In this document: piece after piece, positions 29,724-38,701 of the stretch
Layout of the letters: every line of letters begins with the position of its first letter
Numbering within the stretch: position 1 is the stretch's first letter
Origin: Fimenecus sp045655645
Lineage (GTDB): Bacteria; Bacillota; Clostridia; Oscillospirales; Acutalibacteraceae
Assembly: GCA_045655645.1 (NCBI GenBank)
Contig: JAZOPS010000039.1
Coordinates: 1 to 48,625 of the forward strand
Direction of reading: 5' to 3'
DNA: 48,625 nt
Notes under the pieces: generated by a model
Told to the model about the DNA's origin: nothing
Seen by the model: only the letters and a program-made list of their open reading frames with translations
The model's database searches: none
Position numbers and translations under genes: made by a program

Positions 29724-29756
29724 CAAAAAACGGTAGAGAAAAATCTCTACCGTTTT
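29724..29756. terminator. Terminator after the GPH transporter gene
   Basis: AAAACGGTAGAGA / TCTCTACCGTTTT with loop AAAA; on the minus strand the hairpin is followed by T residues (A6 at 29725-29730 on the plus strand). Confidence 0.9.
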
Positions 29757-29766
29757 CATTTTGTTT

Positions 29767-31296
29767 TTATGCGTCTGCTTTTTCTTGTGCTTCTTTTTCA
29801 TGCTTTTCACGAAGTGCTGCATAAATTGGTTCCATCTTTTCTTTTGTAAGTGGATAACCAAATCTGAAAATAAGCCATACACTTGTGTAAACAATTGCAG
29901 GGATAATTGTGCAGATAAACATAATCTTGTTGCTTGTACCGTTTTCTGCAATGAAACCGTTACCAGCTGTAAGGCTATCGTATTTTGCCCATTGAAGAAG
30001 GAAGAGTCCGCCTGCGTCAGCAATTGCCTGACCAAACTGACGGCCGAATGTATAAGCTGAGTAAACCGCACTTTCATTACGGATGCCTGTTTTGTATTCC
30101 TGATAGTCGATAACGTCCATAACAACTGCCCAGCAAGTAAGGCTGACAAATGTATAACCGAAACCGATAAGAAGAAGGCAAGTCATATAAAGCCATGCAG
30201 GATAAATGCCCTGTGTTGGGTTTATCCACATAATGAAGTCCTGGTTGTTTGCAGTAACGAAAAGGAATACAGAAGTTATTGCAGAGACAATTGACATTCT
30301 TCCGCAAAGCTCTTTTTTACCATATTTTGCAGAAAGCTTTGGTGTGAATAAAATCAATATTACCATTGGAAGATAATTACAAATTGTGCCTATAATGCTA
30401 AGACCTGTATTTGTAAAGTAGTTCTTATAAAGATAAGTATTGAATGAGCCAAATTGAAGCTGACCGCTAATAAGAACACCTGACAAAGTGAGCAATACGA
30501 ATGGTCTTGACTTGAAAAGTCCTTTATATACACCCTTTAAGTCTACATTTTCATCATCAACTGCAGGCACACGCTCTTTTACCATTCTGTGACCAACAAG
30601 GTAAGTGATGATTGAGAATACACCCATTAAAAGAGCATACATAAACATTCTGCTACCGTCTGCAACTTCGATTTCTTGACCTGTCTGCTCATCAAATCTG
30701 CCAGTACCAACATAAATAACCATTGGTGCAATAAGAAGAACAACTGCACCACCGATACCAGAACCTACTGAACGAGCAGTTGAAAGAATTGTTCTACCCT
30801 TAGGGTCATCAGTGATAACAGAAGCAAGTGAACCAAAAGGAATGTTCATTGCGGTGTACATTGTGCAATACACAAGATACAAGATAATTGCAAGAACAAA
30901 CAAAAGCATTGGCTTTTCTGCTAATGTCTGATTGTAGAAAATTGAATTTGGGTCGTTAAATGGAATAAAGCAGAGAACTGTTGAAATTCCCAAAGGCACT
31001 GCAACAAGTCTTAAATACTGACGATATTTACCGTCTTTACCTGCCTTTCGCTTTGAAACAACCGCGCCCCAAAGTGGGTCATTAACAACGTCCCAAAGAC
31101 GAGTAATGATAAACATATAACCAACAAGCTTTGGCGCAATTCCAATAACGTCGGTCATAAAAATTTTAAGATAGCTTGTGATGTATGTAAGGTTAAACAT
31201 ATTACCTGATTCAGCAATAGTATAACCCGCAATATCTTTAAAGCCTATTCTGTTAGGATGATTATTTATTTCTTTGACTTTCTTTTCTTTTGCCAT
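29767..31296 (-). CDS. GPH-family (MelB-like) sugar:cation symporter
   Basis: The 509-aa protein has about twelve TM helices. The N-terminal segment IGFKDIAGYTIAESGNMFNLTYITSYL and the RLWDVVNDPLWGAVVSKRK motif are the glycoside-pentoside-hexuronide family signature (Asp pair for cation coupling). YCTMYTAMNIPFGSLASVI follows in the middle. These permeases import oligosaccharides, hexuronides or pentosides with sodium or protons at the cytoplasmic membrane. It is monocistronic here. The intracellular-looking GH28 at 38.7 kb is a plausible functional partner, though not adjacent. Substrate not assignable. Confidence 0.9.
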   Translation of the reverse strand: MAKEKKVKEINNHPNRIGFKDIAGYTIAESGNMFNLTYITSYLKIFMTDVIGIAPKLVGYMFIITRLWDVVNDPLWGAVVSKRKAGKDGKYRQYLRLVAVPLGISTVLCFIPFNDPNSIFYNQTLAEKPMLLFVLAIILYLVYCTMYTAMNIPFGSLASVITDDPKGRTILSTARSVGSGIGGAVVLLIAPMVIYVGTGRFDEQTGQEIEVADGSRMFMYALLMGVFSIITYLVGHRMVKERVPAVDDENVDLKGVYKGLFKSRPFVLLTLSGVLISGQLQFGSFNTYLYKNYFTNTGLSIIGTICNYLPMVILILFTPKLSAKYGKKELCGRMSIVSAITSVFLFVTANNQDFIMWINPTQGIYPAWLYMTCLLLIGFGYTFVSLTCWAVVMDVIDYQEYKTGIRNESAVYSAYTFGRQFGQAIADAGGLFLLQWAKYDSLTAGNGFIAENGTSNKIMFICTIIPAIVYTSVWLIFRFGYPLTKEKMEPIYAALREKHEKEAQEKADA

Positions 31297-31378
31297 TGAA
31301 ACATTTCTCCCCCTTCTTCTATTATTAAAAAGTATGATAACACTTTTTAATACAAATTACAATAGATAAAAAGGTAGA

Positions 31379-33691
31379 TTATTCTTCGTTTATGCTTATT
31401 TTAACAACTGCAACCGTTATGTCATCGCATTTATCAATTGCTCTTGTCTTTGCAAGGGCACAGAGTTTTTCGGGCAAGTCATAAGAAAACCCGTTATCTT
31501 TGATATACGATTTAATTTCTTGAATATTGTTATCTGCTGCACCATCTGACATCATAATTAATATATCGTCATTTTTGAGTCCACCATGCACCGTGCCAAA
31601 CTCGGCTTGTCTTAAAATGCCAATTGGCATTGCCGATTTTTTAATCTCGGTGACTTTGCCTTGACGCACCAACAGAGAAACTGTTGCACCAGCCTTATAA
31701 ATCACGGCTTGTCCCGTATATAAATTGAGTTTTAAAATATCAAGAGTAGCAAGAGATTCATCCCGACTTTTAACAAGCATTGCAGAGTTAACAAGTCGCA
31801 ATGCACAAGGGAATGAAAAGCCTGATACTATTAATCTCGAAAACATTGAAGATGCCATTATTCCGTCAATTGCCGCACGACTACCCGTGCCCATTCCGTC
31901 ACTTAAAACGGCGATGAAATTGCCTTTACCATCATAAAAGGAATCGAAACAGTCACCACAGACTTCATCTTCTTCCCCTGACGATTGATGATAAATACAC
32001 TCTGCCGAAAATGAAGTTTTCTCCCAGAAAAACAGAATTTTTTCTTGGTCATTTTTAATGCTTGACGGAATTTCAAACTGAGTTTCTGTTATATTCTCTA
32101 TGCAATTTTTTATTTCTCTTTCGTCAACATTATTTTCAACAGAGAATGAAACATTAACAAATATATTTCCATATTCATCTTCATAACAGTTCACAGAAGA
32201 ATCAAGTCCCAAATTATCAATACTGCTTTTAATGGTGTCCGACTTGTTTGTACGAAGTCTTATGTTGCTTTGCACATCACAGAGCATATCGTCAAGCATA
32301 TCACAGACATTTTCAAATTGGTCAGCAGTTATTTTTCGCATTTCGTTTATTCTCCCCTCTGCGCCAAGTCTTGCAGAATATGACGAATAATTTTTATTAA
32401 AACTATCACAAAGTGACATTATTCTTATGCAACGGTTTTGTAATGATGTGGGTGATGATGATGGCGTAACGCTTCCCGTTTTTCTGATTTCTTCAATCAT
32501 CACATCAAATTCACCCGCTGTGCCTGAGAATCCATTGCGCCAACATTTTTCAAAGCTTGCACAATCGGTGCACACATTATCACGCACACGAAGATAAACC
32601 CCCGTCGTATCGGGTGCTGCTTTTTCTTTTAAAATCTCGGCTACTTTTGTCACCATTCCCGACATATCACCAACGGCATTTTTAGCAAGTTTAAGTCTAG
32701 ACACTAACATATTTTTAACAGCCGAGCCTTCGCCTGACAAAGCAGATATTGAAATCTGTGCTTTTATGTCTGTAAACCATTTCTGTGGAGTCAAAATAAA
32801 CAGAACTGATGCCAATGCCGTTTCCATAAGCATTGAAAAATCTGCTTTTGTGCCATCGAAATATAAAAATATTGCACCGAATGAAAAGATATAAGCAAAT
32901 GCACAAAGAACTCGTCCCGAATATGAGAAAATACCTGAAAAAAGACCTGCCACACAATAGCAAAAGGACAATGGTGAGACTGTACCGGTCATTGCAAAGC
33001 CCAATGATACACCCGTACCGATTATTGCACCGCCACTCTCTCTGAAAAGGAATGACGAAGACATGATAATGTATGAACAAATTGCGCCTGAAAGTGAAAT
33101 GCCTAAAAAGGCGACACTTTTTAGCGATAAAATAAGAATCAGTATTGATATAACTGTGCCTGTCAATTCTCTTGCAGAGATATATCCCCTGTTTTTAAAC
33201 TTTTTGATGACTAAAAAACTGACTGCGAAAAAATAAGCCAAGCCAAATGATGAAACTGTTTCTGCAATAAATAAAAATAGTTTTCGTGCATCAAAAGATG
33301 ATGTAATTGTCACTACAATTCCTGTTGATGCTGTGGCAAAAAATGAAATCAGCGCAGGAATAAAAAGTTTTTCACGCAGAGAGTTAAAAGTATTTGTGTA
33401 AACCTTTAAAATATAGACAATAATCAGCGCCATAACATAACGGAACGCCATTAAATATTCACTTGAAATTATGTATCCGAGCATTGCCCCAAGACACGAA
33501 AACAAAGTGTTTTCACGATTTGTGCCACTGCAAAAAGCAATCCCCAAAGGTGAAAAATATGCTTCTTTTGATGCTGATGCCGTGAGCATGCCTATTCCAA
33601 AATGAGCGCATTGAATAATCACAGATTTGGATAAGTCAGAAAGTTGTATTCTGTCACTATTTTCGAGTGCACTAAACTCATTGTTCTTCAT
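31379..33691 (-). CDS. spoIIE: Stage II sporulation protein E
   Basis: The start is ATG 33691 with GGAAGGTGA upstream (770 aa); an earlier in-frame start at 33814 lacks a good ribosome binding site. About ten membrane helices fill residues 35-290, then a central FtsZ-interaction/oligomerisation region with CTDCASFEKCW. The C-terminal PP2C phosphatase has VLSDGMGTGSRA and IMMSDGAADN with metal-binding Asp residues. SpoIIE localises to the polar septum and dephosphorylates SpoIIAA, which activates SigF in the forespore. Length and layout match the family (about 800). It is divergent from the MinD-like gene. Confidence 0.95.
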   Translation of the reverse strand: MKNNEFSALENSDRIQLSDLSKSVIIQCAHFGIGMLTASASKEAYFSPLGIAFCSGTNRENTLFSCLGAMLGYIISSEYLMAFRYVMALIIVYILKVYTNTFNSLREKLFIPALISFFATASTGIVVTITSSFDARKLFLFIAETVSSFGLAYFFAVSFLVIKKFKNRGYISARELTGTVISILILILSLKSVAFLGISLSGAICSYIIMSSSFLFRESGGAIIGTGVSLGFAMTGTVSPLSFCYCVAGLFSGIFSYSGRVLCAFAYIFSFGAIFLYFDGTKADFSMLMETALASVLFILTPQKWFTDIKAQISISALSGEGSAVKNMLVSRLKLAKNAVGDMSGMVTKVAEILKEKAAPDTTGVYLRVRDNVCTDCASFEKCWRNGFSGTAGEFDVMIEEIRKTGSVTPSSSPTSLQNRCIRIMSLCDSFNKNYSSYSARLGAEGRINEMRKITADQFENVCDMLDDMLCDVQSNIRLRTNKSDTIKSSIDNLGLDSSVNCYEDEYGNIFVNVSFSVENNVDEREIKNCIENITETQFEIPSSIKNDQEKILFFWEKTSFSAECIYHQSSGEEDEVCGDCFDSFYDGKGNFIAVLSDGMGTGSRAAIDGIMASSMFSRLIVSGFSFPCALRLVNSAMLVKSRDESLATLDILKLNLYTGQAVIYKAGATVSLLVRQGKVTEIKKSAMPIGILRQAEFGTVHGGLKNDDILIMMSDGAADNNIQEIKSYIKDNGFSYDLPEKLCALAKTRAIDKCDDITVAVVKISINEE

Positions 33692-33839
33692 TTTTTCACC
33701 TTCCAAGCGTATTTTATCGTACTCATTATTATATGCTTGTCCCAATGGTGTTTTTTGGTGCTTTGAGTCAGTGAAATTTGTTTTGTTTTGTCGTTTTGGA
33801 TAAATAGAAATCACAATGGACAGAATAATTATTTTTATC

Positions 33840-33868
33840 TTTTCAAACCTGTTTTTTTGTGTTAAAAT
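33840..33868 (+). promoter_or_regulatory. Promoter of the MinD-like gene
   Basis: TTTTCA (33840-33845), 17 bp and TAAAAT (33863-33868), 27 bp before the start codon. Confidence 0.6.
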
Positions 33869-33895
33869 AAAGTGTTCATGAAAAGGAGTGAGTTT

Positions 33896-34627
33896 ATGTC
33901 AAAAGTTTTTACTGTTGTTTCAGGCAAAGGTGGCGTTGGAAAATCCACATTTTGTGCAAATGTTGCAATCTCTCTTGCCGAACAAAATAAAAAAGTTTTA
34001 CTCATAGACGGTGATGCAGGTCTTCGCAGTCTTGATTTACTTCTTTCTGTTGATTCTATGGTCGTTTATGACTGGCTAGACATTATTGAAAATCGTTGCG
34101 ACCATAACAAAGCTCGTCTTTTTTTCAATGACAATCTTCAGCTTTTGCCTGCGCCAATTACATATCCTGACTCACTCACAAAAGAGATTTTTATGGATAT
34201 GATTGGTAAATTTAGGGAAGACTATGACTATATTATTATCGATTCCCCTGCAGGCACGGGCGAATTGCCCTTGCTCTATTCTGATTGCAGTGATATGTGC
34301 CTTGTTGTTGCTACTCCTGACGAAGTAAGCGCACGAAGTGCTTGCGCCGTTGGTAATGCGTTGATTAAACAAGGTGCTAAAGAAGATAATCTTCGTCTTA
34401 TTATCAACCGATTTGATGAAAAAGCAGTAAAAAGAGGCAAACTTTTAAATATTGACGATATGATTGACAGAACTTATATCCGTCTTTTAGGTGTTGTGCC
34501 TGAAGACCGAAATTTAATGTATTTTTCTGTAACAGAAAACCTGCTTTCTGACCGTTCTGACACTAAAAATGCTTTTTCTAATATTGCTAAACGAATTTTG
34601 GGTAAAGAAGTTGCAATTTTATTGTAA
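33896..34627 (+). CDS. MinD/ParA-family ATPase lacking the membrane-targeting tail
   Basis: The start is ATG 33896, after AAAAGGAG; an upstream GTG at 33872 is worse. The product is 243 aa. The deviant Walker A is SGKGGVGKSTFCAN with signature Lys, and DGDAGLRSLDLLL and IIDSPAGTG complete the site. It looks like MinD, but the C-terminus stops at NIAKRILGKEVAILL, where MinD proteins continue with a linker and a short amphipathic membrane-targeting helix. Minus that tail it may depend on a partner or use the terminal hydrophobic helix. Placed next to spoIIE, a role in septum positioning or chromosome handling is inferred. Confidence 0.85.
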   Translation: MSKVFTVVSGKGGVGKSTFCANVAISLAEQNKKVLLIDGDAGLRSLDLLLSVDSMVVYDWLDIIENRCDHNKARLFFNDNLQLLPAPITYPDSLTKEIFMDMIGKFREDYDYIIIDSPAGTGELPLLYSDCSDMCLVVATPDEVSARSACAVGNALIKQGAKEDNLRLIINRFDEKAVKRGKLLNIDDMIDRTYIRLLGVVPEDRNLMYFSVTENLLSDRSDTKNAFSNIAKRILGKEVAILL

Positions 34628-34634
34628 AAAAATG

Positions 34635-34663
34635 TTGAAAACTTGTATTTTTTTTGGTATTAT
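34635..34663 (+). promoter_or_regulatory. Promoter of mgsA
   Basis: TTGAAA (34635-34640), 17 bp and TATTAT (34658-34663), 69 bp before the ATG. Confidence 0.65.
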
Positions 34664-34731
34664 ATTTGTTGGAATGTTATACTAAATTATTATGCGCAGT
34701 TTTTTCTCACAAAAACGAAAGGGGTTAAATT

Positions 34732-35136
34732 ATGAACATAGCACTCATGGCACACGACTCAAAAAAAGAACTTATGACACAGTTCTGCATTGCTTATTGT
34801 GGAATTCTCTCACGTCATTCTCTTTGTGCTACTGGAACAACGGGTAAAATGGTTTCAGAAGCTACCGGACTTAAAATCCAACAGTTTTTAAGTGGTTCTC
34901 AGGGTGGCGACCAGCAAATCAGTTCAAGAATTGCTTGTAACGAAATCGACTTGTTACTTATGTTCCGTGACCCACTTAACCCAAAACCACACGAACCAAA
35001 AGACAACACTTTGCTTCGTCTTTGTGATGTGCATAATGTTCCTGTTGCTACTAATATCGCAACTGCTGAGGCACTTATTCACTCTCTCGAACGCGGTGAC
35101 CTTGACTGGCGTGATATTATTAATCCAAAAAGATAA
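34732..35136 (+). CDS. mgsA: Methylglyoxal synthase
   Basis: The 134-aa product has the MgsA length and the motifs IALMAHDSKKELM (phosphate-binding start), CATGTTGKMV and SGSQGGDQQISSRI (catalytic Asp), then LMFRDPLNPKPHEPKD, typical of the family. The enzyme converts dihydroxyacetone phosphate to methylglyoxal plus phosphate, a bypass of lower glycolysis when phosphate is limiting. It has its own promoter and an AAAGGGG ribosome binding site, and is followed by a hairpin before hisS. Confidence 0.95.
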   Translation: MNIALMAHDSKKELMTQFCIAYCGILSRHSLCATGTTGKMVSEATGLKIQQFLSGSQGGDQQISSRIACNEIDLLLMFRDPLNPKPHEPKDNTLLRLCDVHNVPVATNIATAEALIHSLERGDLDWRDIINPKR

Positions 35137-35156
35137 GAACAGAATATTTTTAAAGA

Positions 35157-35181
35157 TGCCTCACTTTTTCAAGGTGAGGCA
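35157..35181. terminator. Hairpin between mgsA and hisS
   Basis: TGCCTCAC / GTGAGGCA (8 bp) with a 9-base loop. No T tract follows on the plus strand, so it is a weak terminator or a processing hairpin. No T-box leader is seen before hisS. Confidence 0.5.
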
Positions 35182-35220
35182 CACCTAATATATAAGGATA
35201 ATTTTTAAGGAAGTTTTTTT

Positions 35221-36564
35221 ATGGCTTTAATTACAAATGCTATTAAGGGTACACAAGATACTCTGCCTAACGAAAGTTACAAAATTCAATATATTGAATC
35301 ATCTGCTCGCGAAACTGCTGAAAACTTTGGCTTTCGCGAAATGAGAACACCTGTTTTTGAGCATACCGAACTTTTTCAGCGTGGTGTTGGTGAAACAACT
35401 GACGTTGTTCAAAAAGAGATGTATACATTTGAAGACAAAGGCGGTCGTTCAATCACTCTTCGTCCTGAGGGTACTGCGGGCTCTGTAAGAGCCTTTCTTG
35501 AGCACGGTCTTTTCAACGAAGCATTACCACAGAAGATTTTCTATCTCACATCTTGCTATCGTTATGAAAAACCACAAGCAGGTCGTCTTCGTGAATTCCA
35601 TCAATTTGGTATCGAGTGTTTTGGCGCAGGTTCACCTGCCGCTGATGCAGAAGTTATTTCACTTGCTCACGAGTTCTTCAATTATTTAGGAATCAACAAT
35701 TTAAGTCTTGAAATCAACTCAATTGGTTGTCCTGAATGCAGAAAGAATTATCACAAAGCACTTAAAGAATACTTTGAACAATATAAAGGTGACCTTTGCG
35801 AAACATGTTTGGGTCGTCTTGACAGAAACCCAATGAGAATTCTTGACTGCAAGAGCCCTGTTTGTTCAGGTATTGCTGACAAAGCGCCAACAGTTATTGA
35901 GTTCCTTTGCGAAGATTGTCATAATCATTTTGAAAGCGTTAAGAAATATCTTGATGCTATGGAAATTGAATACACAGTTAACCCACAAATCGTTCGTGGT
36001 CTTGACTATTACACAAGAACTGTTTTTGAGTTTGTTTCAAAAGAAATTGGTGCTCAGGGAACAGTTTGTGGCGGTGGTCGTTATGACGGTCTTATTAAAG
36101 AAATGGGTGGTCAACCGCTCCCCGCTTGTGGTTTCGGTTTAGGTCTTGAAAGACTTCTTCTTTTGATGGAAGCACAGGGCACAAAATTCCCAGAACCAAA
36201 GAAATGCGATTTATATATTGCAAGCATGGGCGAAAACGCAAATATCAAAGCAGCTGCCATTGCAAAAGATTTACGCAATGAAGGTCTTTATGTGCAGTTC
36301 GATACCGTTGGCCGCGGACTTAAAGCGCAAATGAAATATGCGAACAAAATTGGCGCACTTTATACTCTTGTTTTAGGCGATAACGAAATCGAAACAGGTA
36401 ATATTAAAATCAAGAATATGGAAACTGGCAACGAAACAGAAATGGAACTTTCTGACTTTGCCGAGAAATTCCAAGCAATTGTTATAAAAGACGCTATGTC
36501 GGGGTTTGAATCTCTTGGCATGGAAGGATTTGATTTATCAACTCTTCTCGGAGGTGTAGAATAA
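35221..36564 (+). CDS. hisS: Histidyl-tRNA synthetase
   Basis: The 447-aa class II synthetase starts NAIKGTQDTLPNES. Motif 2 is SCYRYEKPQAGRLREFHQFG, the His-specific LDYYTRTVFEF (HisA) and GGGRYDGL (HisB), and motif 3 is GFGLGLERLLLLM. The insertion carries CPECRKNY...LCETCLGRL...RILDCKSPVC, the Cys-rich variant common in clostridia. A C-terminal anticodon-binding domain is followed by a roughly 25-residue tail. It charges tRNA-His. It is followed by aspS with a one-base overlap (TAATG), a standard Firmicutes pairing. Confidence 0.96.
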   Translation: MALITNAIKGTQDTLPNESYKIQYIESSARETAENFGFREMRTPVFEHTELFQRGVGETTDVVQKEMYTFEDKGGRSITLRPEGTAGSVRAFLEHGLFNEALPQKIFYLTSCYRYEKPQAGRLREFHQFGIECFGAGSPAADAEVISLAHEFFNYLGINNLSLEINSIGCPECRKNYHKALKEYFEQYKGDLCETCLGRLDRNPMRILDCKSPVCSGIADKAPTVIEFLCEDCHNHFESVKKYLDAMEIEYTVNPQIVRGLDYYTRTVFEFVSKEIGAQGTVCGGGRYDGLIKEMGGQPLPACGFGLGLERLLLLMEAQGTKFPEPKKCDLYIASMGENANIKAAAIAKDLRNEGLYVQFDTVGRGLKAQMKYANKIGALYTLVLGDNEIETGNIKIKNMETGNETEMELSDFAEKFQAIVIKDAMSGFESLGMEGFDLSTLLGGVE

Positions 36565-38348
36565 TGGATACAATGAACGGATTAAAAAGAACTGACTATT
36601 GTGGCACTTTAAATGCCGACTTTGTTGGCAAAGAGGTTACAGTTGCAGGTTGGGTGCAGCGTCGTCGTGACCTTGGTGCTCTTATTTTCATTGATTTAAG
36701 AGACCGAACAGGCGTTGTGCAACTCGCTTTTGATGATAACACAGACAGAGAAATTTTCGACAAGGCTTTTACTGTTAGAAGTGAATATGTGCTTATGGCA
36801 AAAGGCGTTGTTCGTGAGCGTTCTTCAAAGAACAAGGACATCCCAACAGGCGACATTGAAATTGAAGTTAAAGATTTAAGAATTGTTGGTGTCAGCGAAA
36901 CACCACCTTTTGAAATCGTTGAAAATTGTCAAACATCAGAGGTAACTCGTCTTAAATATCGTTACCTTGACCTTCGTCGTCCTGACTTGCAGAAAAATAT
37001 TCTTCTCCGTCACAAAATTACAAAAATCACTCGTGACTATTTTGACGAAAACGGATTTATTGAAATTGAAACTCCAATGCTTATCCGTTCAACTCCTGAA
37101 GGTGCTCGTGACTTCCTTGTTCCATCAAGAATTCACAATGGTAGTTTTTACGCTCTCCCACAGTCACCACAGCTTTACAAACAGCTTTCAATGGTAGCAG
37201 GTTTTGACAGATATATGCAGATTGCTCGTTGCTTCCGCGACGAAGACCTTCGTGCTGACCGTCAGCCAGAATTCACACAGATTGACCTTGAAATGTCATT
37301 CGTTGATGTTGATGATGTTATGGGTATGGGTGAAGGCTACATTCAGAGAGTGTTCAAAGAAGCTATGGGTGTTGACATTCAGTTACCACTTCCCCGTCTT
37401 ACTTATAAAGATGCTATGGAACGATATGGTTCTGACAAACCTGACACTCGTTACGAAATGGAACTTTGCGACCTCGGTGATGTTGTTAAGGGTTGTGGTT
37501 TCGGCGTATTCACATCTGCTCTCGAAGCAGGTGGTGCAGTTTACTGTATTACAGCTAAAAATGCTGTTAATACTCTTACAAGAAAAGAAATTGACAAGCT
37601 TACAGAATATGTTCGTGGTATTGGTGCAAAGGGACTTGCTTTTGCTCGTCTTATGCCTGATGGACTTGCATCTTCATTTGCAAAATTCCTTACAGAAGAC
37701 GAAATGACTGCTCTTCTTAACAAAGCAGGAGCAGAAACAGGTGACGTTGTATTAATCGTTGCTGATACAAAGAAAAATAGTGTTCTTTCAGTTCTTGGTG
37801 CACTTCGCCAAGAAGTTGCAAAGAAACTTGATATTATTCCAACAGATAAATTCAATCTTCTCTGGATTACAGAATTCCCATTCTTCGAGTGGGATGAGGA
37901 TGCACAGACTTTCGTTGCTATGCACCACCCATTCACTTCTCCTATGGACGAATGTTTAGAATATCTTGAAACAGACAAAGCACAAGTTCGCGCAAAGGCT
38001 TATGACCTTGTTCTCAATGGTGTTGAATTGTCATCAGGTTCAATCCGTATTACTGACCCTGCACTTCAAAAGAGAATGTTCTCTCTTCTTGGTCTTTCTG
38101 ACGAAGAAGCTTATGAGAAATTCGGTTTCTTGACAGATGCATTCAAATTTGGTCCTCCACCACATGGTGGTATGGGTATCGGTCTTGACCGTCTTGTTAT
38201 GCAGATGATTGGCGCAGAATCACTTCGTGATGTTATCGCATTCCCTAAACTTCAGAATGCAAGCGAACCAATGACAGAATGCCCTTCTCCTGTTGACACA
38301 CTTCAACTTGACGAGCTTGGCATTGAAGTTAAAGCACAGGAAGAATAA
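36564..38348 (+). CDS. aspS: Aspartyl-tRNA synthetase
   Basis: The 594-aa bacterial-type enzyme has an OB-fold anticodon domain (VAGWVQRRRDLGALIFIDLRDR), class II motif 1 FIEIETPMLI, and motif 2 ARCFRDEDLRADRQPEFTQ. A GAD insertion domain lies in the middle (about 285-415), with motif 3 GMGIGLDRLVMQM. FLVPSR and QSPQLYKQL bind aspartate and tRNA. It aspartylates tRNA-Asp (possibly also tRNA-Asn in bacteria lacking AsnRS). Translation is coupled to hisS. Confidence 0.96.
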   Translation: MDTMNGLKRTDYCGTLNADFVGKEVTVAGWVQRRRDLGALIFIDLRDRTGVVQLAFDDNTDREIFDKAFTVRSEYVLMAKGVVRERSSKNKDIPTGDIEIEVKDLRIVGVSETPPFEIVENCQTSEVTRLKYRYLDLRRPDLQKNILLRHKITKITRDYFDENGFIEIETPMLIRSTPEGARDFLVPSRIHNGSFYALPQSPQLYKQLSMVAGFDRYMQIARCFRDEDLRADRQPEFTQIDLEMSFVDVDDVMGMGEGYIQRVFKEAMGVDIQLPLPRLTYKDAMERYGSDKPDTRYEMELCDLGDVVKGCGFGVFTSALEAGGAVYCITAKNAVNTLTRKEIDKLTEYVRGIGAKGLAFARLMPDGLASSFAKFLTEDEMTALLNKAGAETGDVVLIVADTKKNSVLSVLGALRQEVAKKLDIIPTDKFNLLWITEFPFFEWDEDAQTFVAMHHPFTSPMDECLEYLETDKAQVRAKAYDLVLNGVELSSGSIRITDPALQKRMFSLLGLSDEEAYEKFGFLTDAFKFGPPPHGGMGIGLDRLVMQMIGAESLRDVIAFPKLQNASEPMTECPSPVDTLQLDELGIEVKAQEE

Positions 38349-38366
38349 TTTTTGGTAGGTATTTTT

Positions 38367-38597
38367 ATGAATAAAGCAAAAAGACAATTGAATACTATTT
38401 TAATGTCTTTGGTGCTTCTTTTCTCTTTCGGCATTACAGCATTTGCAGAAGAAACTGTTAAAGTCCCAAATGATTTGACGGTAACTCCAATTCGTATTTT
38501 CTTCGCTTGTGTTGTTATTGTTGGCTTTGTTGTTATGGAAATTCTTTTTAACAGAATCCGCACCCAACGAATTGAAAAGAGAAATAATAAAAAGTAA
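38367..38597 (+). CDS. Small membrane protein of unknown function
   Basis: The start is ATG 38367 after GGTAGGT, giving 76 aa. A hydrophobic N-terminal segment looks like a signal peptide (TILMSLVLLFSFGITAFAEE, possible cleavage after AFA). A short polar stretch and a second TM helix (IRIFFACVVIVGFVVMEILF) follow, ending in a basic tail (NRIRTQRIEKRNNKK). It lies 18 bp after aspS, so may be read-through, and ends at a strong terminator. No family recognised. Confidence 0.72.
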   Translation: MNKAKRQLNTILMSLVLLFSFGITAFAEETVKVPNDLTVTPIRIFFACVVIVGFVVMEILFNRIRTQRIEKRNNKK

Positions 38598-38602
38598 AAA
38601 GC

Positions 38603-38637
38603 AAACTGCTCAGTTTTGGCTGAGCAGTTTATTTTTT
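38603..38637 (+). terminator. Terminator of the hisS-aspS transcript
   Basis: AAACTGCTCAG / CTGAGCAGTTT (11 bp), loop TTTTGG, then ATTTTTT. Confidence 0.93.
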
Positions 38638-38640
38638 ATA

Positions 38641-38669
38641 TTGTTATTTGATTCCTTTTGTGATATACT
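38641..38669 (+). promoter_or_regulatory. Promoter of the GH28 gene
   Basis: TTGTTA (38641-38646), 17 bp and TATACT (38664-38669), directly after the preceding terminator. Confidence 0.65.
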
Positions 38670-38701
38670 TTTTGCAGATTTAAAAGTGGGAGGTCCACAT
38701 T

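Noticed and set aside
33780..33815. Possible Spo0A box near TTTTGTCGTTTT upstream of spoIIE
   Set aside because: Two mismatches to the TGTCGAA core and no convincing promoter spacing.
35137..35220. T-box riboswitch before hisS
   Set aside because: The 84-bp gap holds one hairpin and no T-box sequence; far too short for a T-box leader.
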